Origin: Streptomyces sp. CB01373
Lineage (GTDB): Bacteria; Actinomycetota; Actinomycetes; Streptomycetales; Streptomycetaceae
Reading direction: 5' to 3'
DNA: 64,000 nucleotides
Assembly (NCBI RefSeq): GCF_002803075.1
Contig: NZ_NNBK01000012.1
Coordinates: forward strand, 124,001 to 188,000
The notes beneath the pieces are model-generated. The model was not told where the DNA came from and ran no database searches. It saw only the letters and a list, made by a program, of their open reading frames with translations. Each line of letters opens with the position of its first letter. The stretch's first letter is position 1. The translations under genes and the position numbers were made by a program. Shown here in pieces: positions 44,801 to 53,152 of the stretch.

Positions 44801-45310
44801 GGCCAGGTCCTGGTCGGCCGCGGGCACGGCGTCCATGAGGCGGCGCAGTCGAGTGGCGTGCCCGGCGTCGGTCCGCTTCAACAGCTCCTGGGGGGAGGAG
44901 CGTTCGTGGCCTGGGTGAGCATGGTTGGCCCGTAGCCAGAGCAGCCCGGTCGCCAGCTCGTCGGCGCTCCGTCCGGAGTCATCGACGAGCGCCAGCCCCA
45001 TGGCAGCGGACGCCCGCAGAGACTGGGTCGCGGCGGGCTCCTCCGACAGGAACGGGCGGCGCCCCACGAGCGAGCGGACACTGGACGCGGCGGCCGCCCG
45101 GGGCGTCAGCAGCCGGTGCAGGGGCGTGTTCCCGTCCCGTAACACCCGCAGGGCCGCGATGTCTTCCGCGGCGACGCGCTCCTTGACGTACACGAAGGCC
45201 GGTTGCCCGGGGGACAGCAGGGCGCGCCTGATCTCCTCACGCTGCCTGAGCGGTGGCATCGCATCCAGCAGAACGGCGACGTCCACCTCTACGGAAGGCC
45301 GGTCGGCCAC
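41861..45310 (-). CDS. Lon-like protease domain, TM helix and WD40-type beta-propeller protein
   Basis: A 1149-residue protein from the GTG at 45310, which has GGAGCGGGA upstream. Residues about 1-185 are helical and unrecognised. Residues about 190-375 resemble the Lon (S16) protease domain: EDNSLGCAFAVLLGE aligns with the Ser-containing KDGPSAG block (Ser about 273), and ALVSVGGYAAKLKAAGEGAN aligns with VLPIGGLKEKLLAA and its catalytic Lys (Lys about 327), then VVVPAADRDEA. No AAA+ module is present. A single TM helix (about 384-404) has positive residues before it, placing the protease-like part inside. ALASDLAAEAML leads to a long propeller (about 460-1149, for example LSWSPDGDFLAGVG) outside. 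First gene of the operon. Confidence 0.8.
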   Translation of the reverse strand: MADRPSVEVDVAVLLDAMPPLRQREEIRRALLSPGQPAFVYVKERVAAEDIAALRVLRDGNTPLHRLLTPRAAAASSVRSLVGRRPFLSEEPAATQSLRASAAMGLALVDDSGRSADELATGLLWLRANHAHPGHERSSPQELLKRTDAGHATRLRRLMDAVPAADQDLALSALTWLLALDDALPHSRPTAKATVLFDDGRGGVRGTLALAVLPQGPPALLPDPRTMSGFRGDERFRQSLRDAWDGIVRGITTTVLWSLTDPDGVVGMVEDNSLGCAFAVLLGEVERAGRRLRPPALRRINPRTALVGGLDAARPGALVSVGGYAAKLKAAGEGANVVVPAADRDEARQALPGGTADRLLFAATVGEAARKARVWDFPVVKRVSYTVVATLAVLVLLSLYLANRLGAAGEAEARRALASDLAAEAMLLRETDPRLAALLGLAGYTMEPDTPRAVQAMRDVLEANSGVRLSWRASPKEVHSIAVDDRHGRVYTTGDDPYLKSWDLLTGKELGRTGGAVTDLVLDHASGLLAARDGTAVSVYSALRPVPRLMGRLAAPSCGGKGGKPVANAFAGNGARLVEVLSDGAVAQYNTTTLEEIDCRRTGDVVNQGWLIRAADDSVIDATAAPSPPPALAGQRHDEDKALLLLRSGDVMALGLDTHKLTTEIGSSDVQGNALQIDASDTAVLLATPLGVQAWDRRSRRTLSFPVGGLSYRPRAMVAYAGSVTIAGNDGTALVPVGNSDDRIGSRALEDPRGGPAFTTAVGSLFTVVSGGRGGRVNVLDDRLDPLGLSPTSHADAASFGPDGLLLLAHGGEPFSSDSVYTIDPRTTPEVALNSAMQEYAHVAEYPLRDTFEFRDAAMAGPLVAAVGRSDGNAAAAVVWRGKGADPKVLSVPGPDRVAAAGERVLTTVAFVPEADLLVARHATGPLTIWSTRTWQPVATVPLTAGYGLAVHGTQALALENRGPEGPRIVLVDLTTGTTTRSAAAPGARFLDWSRDGTRIAVLTRDNTVHYRDTALKETGEPLVLPETAEAPTAMVLSPDGRRLAIAVDDQVLVHETATGLQALPTLSAARTGAIRLSWSPDGDFLAGVGRRDDSDYFAAGAATVWRVGGIDWRRQICRWTGGTGLSTEEWRSHIGDRHPYADLCAETK

Positions 45311-45576
45311 TGGTTTCCCGCTCCCCCCGGTCGGCCCCGGCACAAGCGCCGAGACGGCCCAGCGGGCCCATTGTGGCAAGGGAGGGCCTTGATTACACGC
45401 AGACCGCGAGATCCGTCCTTCCTCGTCCCGCATGGGCGGCGGCGATCCGAGGGCCCATTGAATCGTTCCGGCCAGGGCGTGGCCGGTATGGGGAGCGGTT
45501 GGGGACCACACGGTGTGCGCGATGGTGCTCGACGGACCCTTGTACGCACCGCCTGCACCCGGAGCTTCGCGACAGT

Positions 45577-45800
45577 CATGGTTCGATCGTGAACATCTCC
45601 CGCACCTACGGCCACTGCCCGGCGCCGCCCACTACGCAGCTTCCAAAGCGGCAATCGAACAGCTCACTCGTGCGTGGGCGGTGGAACTCGCCGAGGCCGG
45701 TATCCGTGTGAACGTGGTGGCACCCGGCCCGACCGAGAGTGAGGCCCTGGGCGCATCCGGCCTGCCTGCCCCGGTCGTCGAGCAGATCAAACAGCAGTAG
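45577..45800 (+). pseudogene. SDR oxidoreductase fragment with frameshift
   Basis: One frame encodes HGSIVNISRTYG and an adjacent frame continues RPLPGAAHYAASKAAIEQL then TRAWAVELAEAGIRVNVVAP, together a typical SDR active-site region with the YxxxK motif. The N-terminal cofactor domain is absent. After KQQ a TAG replaces the expected Glu codon, although AGRVPLR just beyond still looks SDR-like. Truncation, frameshift and a nonsense codon all point to a decayed gene. The 45311-45576 stretch before it holds nothing I can support. Confidence 0.7.
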
Positions 45801-45926
45801 GCCGGCCGCGTCCCGCTGCGTACGGTGAACGCAGCGGTGTCCGGTTCTCGCCGTTCCGCGTTAAATGCCTGGACTGGGAGGCTCTGCGGACGGGAGACTT
45901 CCGACTTCCGAACCTCCGGGAGTGTG

Positions 45927-47842
<1,916 letters not shown>

Positions 47843-47846
<4 letters not shown>

Positions 47847-47917
47847 CCGAGTCGGTTCCCGGACCGACGGTGGTCATCCACCGTCGCGCGGACGAACTCG
47901 ATCACTTGTGTCCCTGA
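47843..47917 (+). CDS. Possible 24-residue ORF coupled to the ABC exporter
   Basis: A GTG overlaps the exporter stop codon (GTGA) and opens a 24-codon frame beginning MTESVPGPTVVIHRRADELD. Coupling of this kind normally marks a real downstream gene, but the product is very short and matches no family I know. It could be a tiny exported or regulatory peptide, or the 5' stub of a deleted gene in this rearranged island. Confidence 0.3.
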
Positions 47918-47944
47918 GCGCAGGCCCGCTCCCACCCCACAGGT

Positions 47945-47958
47945 AAACAGATCGGTTT
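47945..47958. promoter_or_regulatory. TetR operator copy upstream of the TetR gene
   Basis: AAACAGATCGGTTT differs by one base from the perfect palindrome AAACCGATCGGTTT found twice before the SDR gene at 48794. It lies 31 bp before the TetR ATG and probably mediates autorepression. Confidence 0.65.
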
Positions 47959-47988
47959 CCATGGTGGGAGCGAGGTTAACCTCTCTGT

Positions 47989-48558
47989 ATGACCACAGAG
48001 GTGAAGTCCGGCCCCCGGCAGCGACTGCTGGATGCGGCGGCCGCCCTCGCCTACCGCGAGGGCGTGGCTGTGGGTGTCGAAGCGCTGTGCAAGGCGGCCG
48101 GCGTGTCCAAGCGGACCATGTATCAACTCTTCGAGAGCAAGGACGCACTGCTGGCGGCGAGCCTGGAGAGCCGTGCCGCGGAGTTCGCGACGTTGTTCCT
48201 GTCGCCGCCGGACAGTGGACGTTCGCCACGCGAGCGGATCCTTCACGTCTTCCGGCAGGTCGAGGCGCAGGCAGGGACGCAGGAGTATCGAGGGTGCCCG
48301 TATCTTGCCGTTCAGGTCGAACTCAAGAACGAGGAGCACCCTGCGAGCCGTGTGGCGTGCCGGGTGAAAGAGCACCTGACGGCGTTCTTCCGCACGGAAG
48401 CAGCGTCCGGAGGGGCGAGTGACCCCGACCTGCTGGCCCGTCAACTTGCCCTGATCTTCGACGGCGCCAGCGCGCGGGCGGGCATCAAGGCCGATGACCT
48501 CGTCGGGCTTCTGGAGCCCACGCTGGCCGCCCTGCTCGACGCGGCCGGGGTGCGCTGA
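47989..48558 (+). CDS. TetR/AcrR-family transcriptional regulator
   Basis: A 189-residue repressor. The HTH (about 10-55) reads RQRLLDAAAALAYREGV, then VEALCKAAGVSKRTMYQLFE, the standard TetR pattern; the C-terminal helical domain has EYRGCPYLAVQVEL, like regulators of detoxifying SDR genes. It lies upstream of an SDR gene on the same strand. Both promoters carry the same palindrome, so the pair forms a small inducible module. Confidence 0.93.
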   Translation: MTTEVKSGPRQRLLDAAAALAYREGVAVGVEALCKAAGVSKRTMYQLFESKDALLAASLESRAAEFATLFLSPPDSGRSPRERILHVFRQVEAQAGTQEYRGCPYLAVQVELKNEEHPASRVACRVKEHLTAFFRTEAASGGASDPDLLARQLALIFDGASARAGIKADDLVGLLEPTLAALLDAAGVR

Positions 48559-48738
48559 CCCCACGTCCTTGCCTCTGAAGTCGGCACTCTCGGCCGCATA
48601 GTCGTCTTGTCTCCCTCGGCCGCCCGTATCGCACGGGCGGTCGCGCGCCTTGCGTTCCACCCAGGGTCGTATCGCCCTGCGAGTGGCGACTCGCGCAATC
48701 GCGCCGTGGCGACCCGTCCATCGTCCGCTTGCACCGGG

Positions 48739-48776
48739 AAACCGATCGGTTTACCTTGATGAAAACCGATCGGTTT
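48739..48776. promoter_or_regulatory. Paired palindromic TetR operators before the SDR gene
   Basis: AAACCGATCGGTTT occurs at 48739-48752 and again at 48763-48776, 24 bp centre to centre, so on nearly the same helix face, ending 17 bp before the SDR ATG. A third copy with one change precedes the tetR gene (47945). The remainder of the 48559-48793 gap shows no gene. Confidence 0.75.
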
Positions 48777-48793
48777 CCGAGTTGGAGAAGAAC

Positions 48794-49495
48794 ATGACGT
48801 CGATCAAGAACGCCGTGGTGCTCGTCACGGGTGGCAGTCGCGGCCTGGGGAAGGCCCTGGTGGAGGAGCTGTACGAGCGGGGCGCCGCGAAGGTGTACGC
48901 CACGGCGCGCGACCCGCGCACGGTGACCCACCCTGACGCCGTGCCGCTCGGTCTGGAGGTCACCAGCCCCGAGTCGGTAGCCGCCGCGGCCGCGCAGGCG
49001 GGTGACGTCACGGTCCTGATCAACAACGCGGGTGTCTCGCTCGGGGCCACCTCGCTTCTGGACGCCGCGCTCAAGGACATACGCGCGGAGTTCGAGACCA
49101 ACTTCTACGGTCCGCTCCTGGTCACCCGCGCCTTCACCCCGATCATCGAACGCAATGGAGGCGGGCACATCCTGAACGTCCACTCCGTGCTCTCCTGGCT
49201 GGGCGTCGCCGGCTCCTACAGCGCCACCAAGGCAGCCCTGTGGTCGCAGACCAACTCCCTGCGCCTGGAGCTCCGCCCGCGCGGAATCGCGGTCACGGGG
49301 CTGCATGTCGGATACATCGACACGGATATGGCCTCGCGGGTGGACGCGCCCAAGTCCCGCCCGAGTGACGTCGCCGTCCTCGCTCTCGACGGGATCGAGA
49401 CGGGCGCCCACGAGGTACTGGCCGACGAGATCACGCAGCGTGTGAAGGCGGGACTGTCCGGAGAGCTGACGGCACTGTACCCGCAGCTGCAGTAA
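48794..49495 (+). CDS. SDR family oxidoreductase (TetR-controlled)
   Basis: A 233-residue classical SDR. The cofactor motif is LVTGGSRGLGKALVEEL, with NNAGVS, the Ser of the VHSVLSWLG region and the YSATKAAL catalytic motif. It lacks the extra C-terminal segment of longer SDRs but ends naturally. GGAGAAG precedes the ATG at 48794. The pair with the TetR gene suggests induction by its own substrate, perhaps a reactive carbonyl (inference). It is the last cargo gene before the right att-like repeat. Confidence 0.9.
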   Translation: MTSIKNAVVLVTGGSRGLGKALVEELYERGAAKVYATARDPRTVTHPDAVPLGLEVTSPESVAAAAAQAGDVTVLINNAGVSLGATSLLDAALKDIRAEFETNFYGPLLVTRAFTPIIERNGGGHILNVHSVLSWLGVAGSYSATKAALWSQTNSLRLELRPRGIAVTGLHVGYIDTDMASRVDAPKSRPSDVAVLALDGIETGAHEVLADEITQRVKAGLSGELTALYPQLQ

Positions 49496-49558
49496 CCAGG
49501 CCGCAGCGAACTCGGTCGCAATGCTGCGATGTCTCATGCCGCGACGGTCCGGCGAGTC

Positions 49559-49654
49559 AGGGGTCGCAGGTTCACATCCTGTCGTCCCGACTGGGGACAG
49601 TCGCAGATCAGGGCCGGTTTCGGAGGCATCCGAAACCGGCCCTTGATCATTCTT
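49559..49654. repeat. Right att-like repeat: tRNA-Pro 3' fragment plus terminator
   Basis: The sequence from AGGGGTCGCAGG through GTCGTCCCGA (the tRNA T arm and acceptor 3' half, ending 49590) and on through the hairpin (49606-49648) copies the tRNA-Pro 3' region. The 5' half of the tRNA is missing and the T loop has one change (TTCACAT for TTCAAAT), so no tRNA is made. It is collinear with 35551-35646 and 734-829. Confidence 0.8.
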
Positions 49655-49884
49655 CAGTCCGCTGTGGCGCCCCGCGTCCGGGGCGAACGGGCCGCGAGCC
49701 GCCCGGCGGCGACTTCGGCGGTGAGTTCCTGGATCTCCTCGCCCGCCTCGATGGCCGCACGCTTGACTTCCAGGGTCAGGGCGACCGACGTCTTGATGAT
49801 GCCCCGCAGCAGCGGTTTGCCGACTCTGTCGAGCAGAGGTGCCGCGATCAGGCCGATGAGGAAGGGCGGTACTACAGGGGGCAT
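49654..49884 (-). CDS. DUF5132 family small protein
   Basis: A 76-residue protein with a hydrophobic N-terminal segment (PPFLIGLIAAPLLDRVGKPL) and an amphipathic helix, the pattern of DUF5132. The family is uncharacterised and membrane-associated. The ATG at 49884 follows AGAGAGGG at good spacing; upstream in-frame ATGs lack this. Its stop codon abuts the right att-like repeat. Confidence 0.75.
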   Translation of the reverse strand: MPPVVPPFLIGLIAAPLLDRVGKPLLRGIIKTSVALTLEVKRAAIEAGEEIQELTAEVAAGRLAARSPRTRGATAD

Positions 49885-50081
49885 GTGTGAACCCTCTCTT
49901 GTGTACACAGCACGGCTCCCGCCGCACGTGCCGGACCGGGCGGGCAGGCAGCGTCGGGCAGGAATTCCACCCCCACCGAAAGACACCGTAGTCGGCCCTC
50001 GGCCGACGCGCCCGAGGACGCCGGTGCCTTTCATTCGATTGGGCGGAGGTGGTCCGCGGTCCACCGTGGTTCCGCGACGGC

Positions 50082-51221
50082 TCATGGTGAGTGCGGCGCA
50101 TCCGGCGCACATTCCTCCAGGAACGAACTCACCACCCGGACGACGAACTCGGGCACCTGGTTCGGGAAATCGTGACCGGTTCCCGCCGGGGTGTAGACCC
50201 TCCGGGCGTTGCTGGAAGCCGTGAGAAACCGTTCCCTGACGGTGAGGAAGAAGTGCCGTAACCGGGCGTTCTCCTCAGCGTCGGCCTTGTCGAAGATCTC
50301 GTCGCCGCCGGTCAGGTCGCGTGGCGCCACGAGGAGGAGCGGGAGTGAGCCGAGCTCGCCGTCATGCACGACCGTGTGCCAGCCGTCCCTGGTGATGCCG
50401 TCCGGCGACAGCTCTCGCAGGATGGACGCGGCGGCGCAGGCCGCTCTGGTCCTGGTCTCGACCGCGGACAGGACCTCCGCCGGACCCCCGGAGGAATGGG
50501 CTCCGTTCCGGTCCGCAAGGGCGTGCAGGCCGAAGAGGCGGCGCGCCGCGACGGCGATCTGCTGCCCCGAGGCCCGCCGCAGGGCCGGGATCGGCGGGCC
50601 GAAGGCGATGGCGTCGGGCGGGGTCGGATCGAGCAGCACCAGACCGGCCACGAGGTCCGGGCGGAGCCTGGCGGCATTGGCCATGAGCAGTCCCCCGAAG
50701 GAGTGCCCCACCAGGACGTAGGGCCCCTTTTCGCCGCCCCGTTCCAGCGCGGTGAGCAGTTCGACGGCTTCGGTGGCCGTCGTGCGGGGGAAGGGGCCCG
50801 GGTCGCTCCAGCCGGAGCCCGGCCGGTCCGCCAGGACCGAACGCATCCGCTCCCGCGCCAACGCGTGCAGCGGGTACATGGCGTACCCGCCGACATGGCC
50901 GCCCGGCATCCAGACCACCGTCGGCCGGTTTCCCCTGTCCCCCTCGGCGAGGATGTGCATGCGGTGGCCGCCCACGTCGACCATTCGCCCGGGTGGCGGA
51001 TGCCTCACCCGTACGCGTGCCACATGCACCAGGTGGCGAAGGGACCCGAGAGCGAGCGCCAGGGCCGCGGCACAGAGCACTCCGCCGAGAACCCTCCAGC
51101 CGCCGTCCAGGGTGATGCACCACGCTCCGACAGCCGCCGGCAGCAGAGCGATGGGCAGTCCCGCCCAGTCCCGGCTGAGCAGCCGGAGTGCCGCGTCGAT
51201 GGCGCGTGTGTCCGGTCGCAT
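50082..51221 (-). CDS. Alpha/beta hydrolase with N-terminal TM helices
   Basis: A 379-residue protein. Two hydrophobic helices (about 15-60, including LPIALLPAAVGAWCITL and VLGGVLCAAALALALGSL) anchor it in the membrane. The hydrolase core follows, with the oxyanion region VVWMPGGHVGG, the nucleophile elbow GHSFGG (Ser about 173), an acid in VLLDPTPPDA or later, and a C-terminal His in GTGHDFP. Substrate unknown. It is on the strand of the NRPS operon, 200 bp after the type II thioesterase; the gap shows no gene. It could be a tailoring or resistance enzyme, or unrelated. Confidence 0.85.
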   Translation of the reverse strand: MRPDTRAIDAALRLLSRDWAGLPIALLPAAVGAWCITLDGGWRVLGGVLCAAALALALGSLRHLVHVARVRVRHPPPGRMVDVGGHRMHILAEGDRGNRPTVVWMPGGHVGGYAMYPLHALARERMRSVLADRPGSGWSDPGPFPRTTATEAVELLTALERGGEKGPYVLVGHSFGGLLMANAARLRPDLVAGLVLLDPTPPDAIAFGPPIPALRRASGQQIAVAARRLFGLHALADRNGAHSSGGPAEVLSAVETRTRAACAAASILRELSPDGITRDGWHTVVHDGELGSLPLLLVAPRDLTGGDEIFDKADAEENARLRHFFLTVRERFLTASSNARRVYTPAGTGHDFPNQVPEFVVRVVSSFLEECAPDAPHSP

Positions 51222-51421
51222 CGTGCCCTCCGTCCCGATCCCCGTGGCCGCTGCCGAAGCCGTACGCCTCGGCGCCCGGCACAGGCATCGTCCCCCGGGA
51301 GCACCGCGGGCGCCATGTGCCGTGGCACCGGGCTCCGCCCCCGGTCACCGCCGTACGGGCAGCAGCCGGCGCGAGTCGCTTCACCTCCCCGTGTTCAGAG
51401 CATTCCCCACCCGGCGGGCCC

Positions 51422-52174
51422 TTACGTCGCGGGCGCCAGGCGCCCGGCGATGTCCGTGACCACTTCGGCTTCGTGAGGCACGAGGTAGAAGTGGTCGCCG
51501 GGGAACGAGCGCAGCTCGAAGGAGCCCGGGGCGGCGAGTTCGGACCAGGCCAGCACTCGGTCGAGTACGCAACTGTGGTCGTCCCGGCCGACGTACGCGG
51601 TGATCGGTGCCTTGACCGGGGTGGGATGCCCGGGGCGATAGCCCTCGATGAGCCGGTAGTCCGCGCGGAGGGCGGGCAGCAGCAGCTCACGCAGCTCGGG
51701 GATGTCGTACACCTCCGAGTACACGTCTCCCAGCTGTCGCACGCGGGCGACGAGGGCTTCGTCGTCGGCGAGGTGGAGCGCGGTGTGTCCGGCGCGGTGG
51801 GGAGCGGCGCGCGCGGAGACCAGCAGGTGCCGGGGGACGATGCCGCGGACCTCCAGTCGCAGGGCCACCTCGTAGGCGACGCAGGATCCCATGCTGTGTC
51901 CGAAGAGCGCCAACGGCCGGTCGAGCCAGGGAAGCAGGGCGTCCTCGATCGCGTCGGCCAGGGCGGCCATGTCCTCGACGCACGCTTCGGCGAGCCGGTC
52001 CTGGCGGCCGGGGTAGCGTACGGCGAGCACCTCGATGTCCCGCGGCAGCCGGGCCGGCCAGTTGTGGAACAGCTGTGCCGTGCCGCCGGCGTGCGGAAAG
52101 CACACCAGCCGGAGCGTGGGCTCCTCCGCGCGCCGGTGGACTCGGAACCATCTCTTGTCGTCGTGGGCCGTCAT
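51422..52174 (-). CDS. Type II thioesterase (NRPS/PKS editing)
   Basis: A 250-residue alpha/beta hydrolase of the GrsT/TEII type, which removes wrong or stalled acyl groups from carrier proteins. It has LVCFPHAGGTAQLFHNWPAR at the N-terminus, the nucleophile motif LFGHSMGSCVAYEVA (Ser about 93), the late Asp region YVGRDDHSC and a catalytic His in SFPGDHFYL. The ATG at 52174 overlaps the preceding 67-residue gene (ATGA). It belongs to the NRPS operon. Confidence 0.93.
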   Translation of the reverse strand: MTAHDDKRWFRVHRRAEEPTLRLVCFPHAGGTAQLFHNWPARLPRDIEVLAVRYPGRQDRLAEACVEDMAALADAIEDALLPWLDRPLALFGHSMGSCVAYEVALRLEVRGIVPRHLLVSARAAPHRAGHTALHLADDEALVARVRQLGDVYSEVYDIPELRELLLPALRADYRLIEGYRPGHPTPVKAPITAYVGRDDHSCVLDRVLAWSELAAPGSFELRSFPGDHFYLVPHEAEVVTDIAGRLAPAT

Positions 52175-52374
52175 GGCTGCCGGAACCCGTTCGTCTGCTT
52201 GGCATTGAGCTTGGAGAGGAAAGTGGGAAGCTGCTCCACCGCCCTCCTGGGGACGTACGCGGTCTGCACGGTGTGGCGCAGGCGATCGGTGACGACGAGT
52301 TTGTAGGCGCCGCCTTCCTGGATGAGCTCGGCGGAATACAGGGGCGTTCCCTCAGACATCTGGCTCGCCTCCAT
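52171..52374 (-). CDS. 67-residue protein of unknown function in the NRPS operon
   Basis: A small soluble protein without recognised homology. It has a predicted beta-hairpin-like stretch (PLYSAELIQEGGAYKLVVT) and a basic C-terminal helix ending LNAKQTNGFRQP. The ATG at 52374 overlaps the stop of the START-like gene (TGATG) and has GGAGAAGG upstream; its stop overlaps the thioesterase start. This double coupling argues that it is real. It could be a small accessory or binding protein; it is not MbtH-like. Confidence 0.7.
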   Translation of the reverse strand: MEASQMSEGTPLYSAELIQEGGAYKLVVTDRLRHTVQTAYVPRRAVEQLPTFLSKLNAKQTNGFRQP

Positions 52375-53117
52375 CAGGGTGCCGCCTTCTCCAGCCATGC
52401 CTGCCACTCCTGCGCGGCCCGCTTCTCGTCGACGGGGCCGGTGAACAGGTGGTGGCCGAGCCAGATCGGCCAGTTCCAGGCCTGTCCGTTGAAGAAGCGG
52501 TAGAGCCCGTCGTCGGTGCGAAGGCCGAGGAAGTCGCCGCTGAGGTAGTCCACGACGGCGTCCCGCGGCCCGCCGAGGCCGTCCGGTACGCGGAAGCGCA
52601 CCGTGTCGCCGACGGCGGTGCCGGGGGTGAGGCCGGCCTGCCGCAGCAGTGAGGTGAACACGTCGGAGTGCGCCGGTGGTGAGGGCCGGTCGGCCTTGAC
52701 GTAGGTGGCGCGGTGCCCTGCGAAGTGGCGCAGGTACTCGGCGAGGCTGTGCTGGTAGAAGTCGACGTGCTTCCCGGCGGCGTCGGCGCGGGTGTCCCAG
52801 CCGCCGTCGACGGTTCCCTCATGTACCCAGTGGATGCCCATGGAGAGGTGGGAGGCTCCGTCGTCCCCGGCTTCGATGGCGTAGCTGAGGGTGTTGGAGA
52901 AGCCCTTGCCGTCCTCGGAACGGCAGGCGAAGCGGTGCGGCGGCTCCCATTCGACAACGGTGGCGTGGCCGCGGGTGACGGCGCCGCCGACGCGTGGCTC
53001 GACCTCCATGGGGTAGAGCCAGCCGAGGTTGCCCGCTCCGGTGGCGACCGCGTTCCAGACTTGTTGGGGCGTGGCCGGAAGGTCCTGTTCCCGGCGCACC
53101 CGGAATTCCCGGGTCAT
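52374..53117 (-). CDS. SRPBCC (START-like) protein in the NRPS operon
   Basis: A 247-residue protein of the AHSA1/polyketide-cyclase-like SRPBCC fold. Recognisable pieces are RREQDLPATPQQVWNAVATG, GNLGWLYPMEVEPRVGG, VVEWEPPHRFACRSEDG and HYxxSLAEYLRHF-type helix (here QHSLAEYLRHFAGH). A second half (about 150-247) has KADRPSPPAHSDVF and SGDFLGLRTDDGLYRFFNG, so two related modules may be present. It probably binds a hydrophobic intermediate; a catalytic role is possible but not shown. ATG 53117 chosen, 35 bp after the P450. Confidence 0.83.
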   Translation of the reverse strand: MTREFRVRREQDLPATPQQVWNAVATGAGNLGWLYPMEVEPRVGGAVTRGHATVVEWEPPHRFACRSEDGKGFSNTLSYAIEAGDDGASHLSMGIHWVHEGTVDGGWDTRADAAGKHVDFYQHSLAEYLRHFAGHRATYVKADRPSPPAHSDVFTSLLRQAGLTPGTAVGDTVRFRVPDGLGGPRDAVVDYLSGDFLGLRTDDGLYRFFNGQAWNWPIWLGHHLFTGPVDEKRAAQEWQAWLEKAAP

Positions 53118-53152
53118 GACGGTGACTCCTCGATCAGTGGTTCGCGGGTGTT

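Noticed and set aside
49559..49590. Third functional tRNA-Pro gene
   Set aside because: Only the T arm and acceptor 3' strand remain; the acceptor 5' strand, D arm and anticodon are absent.
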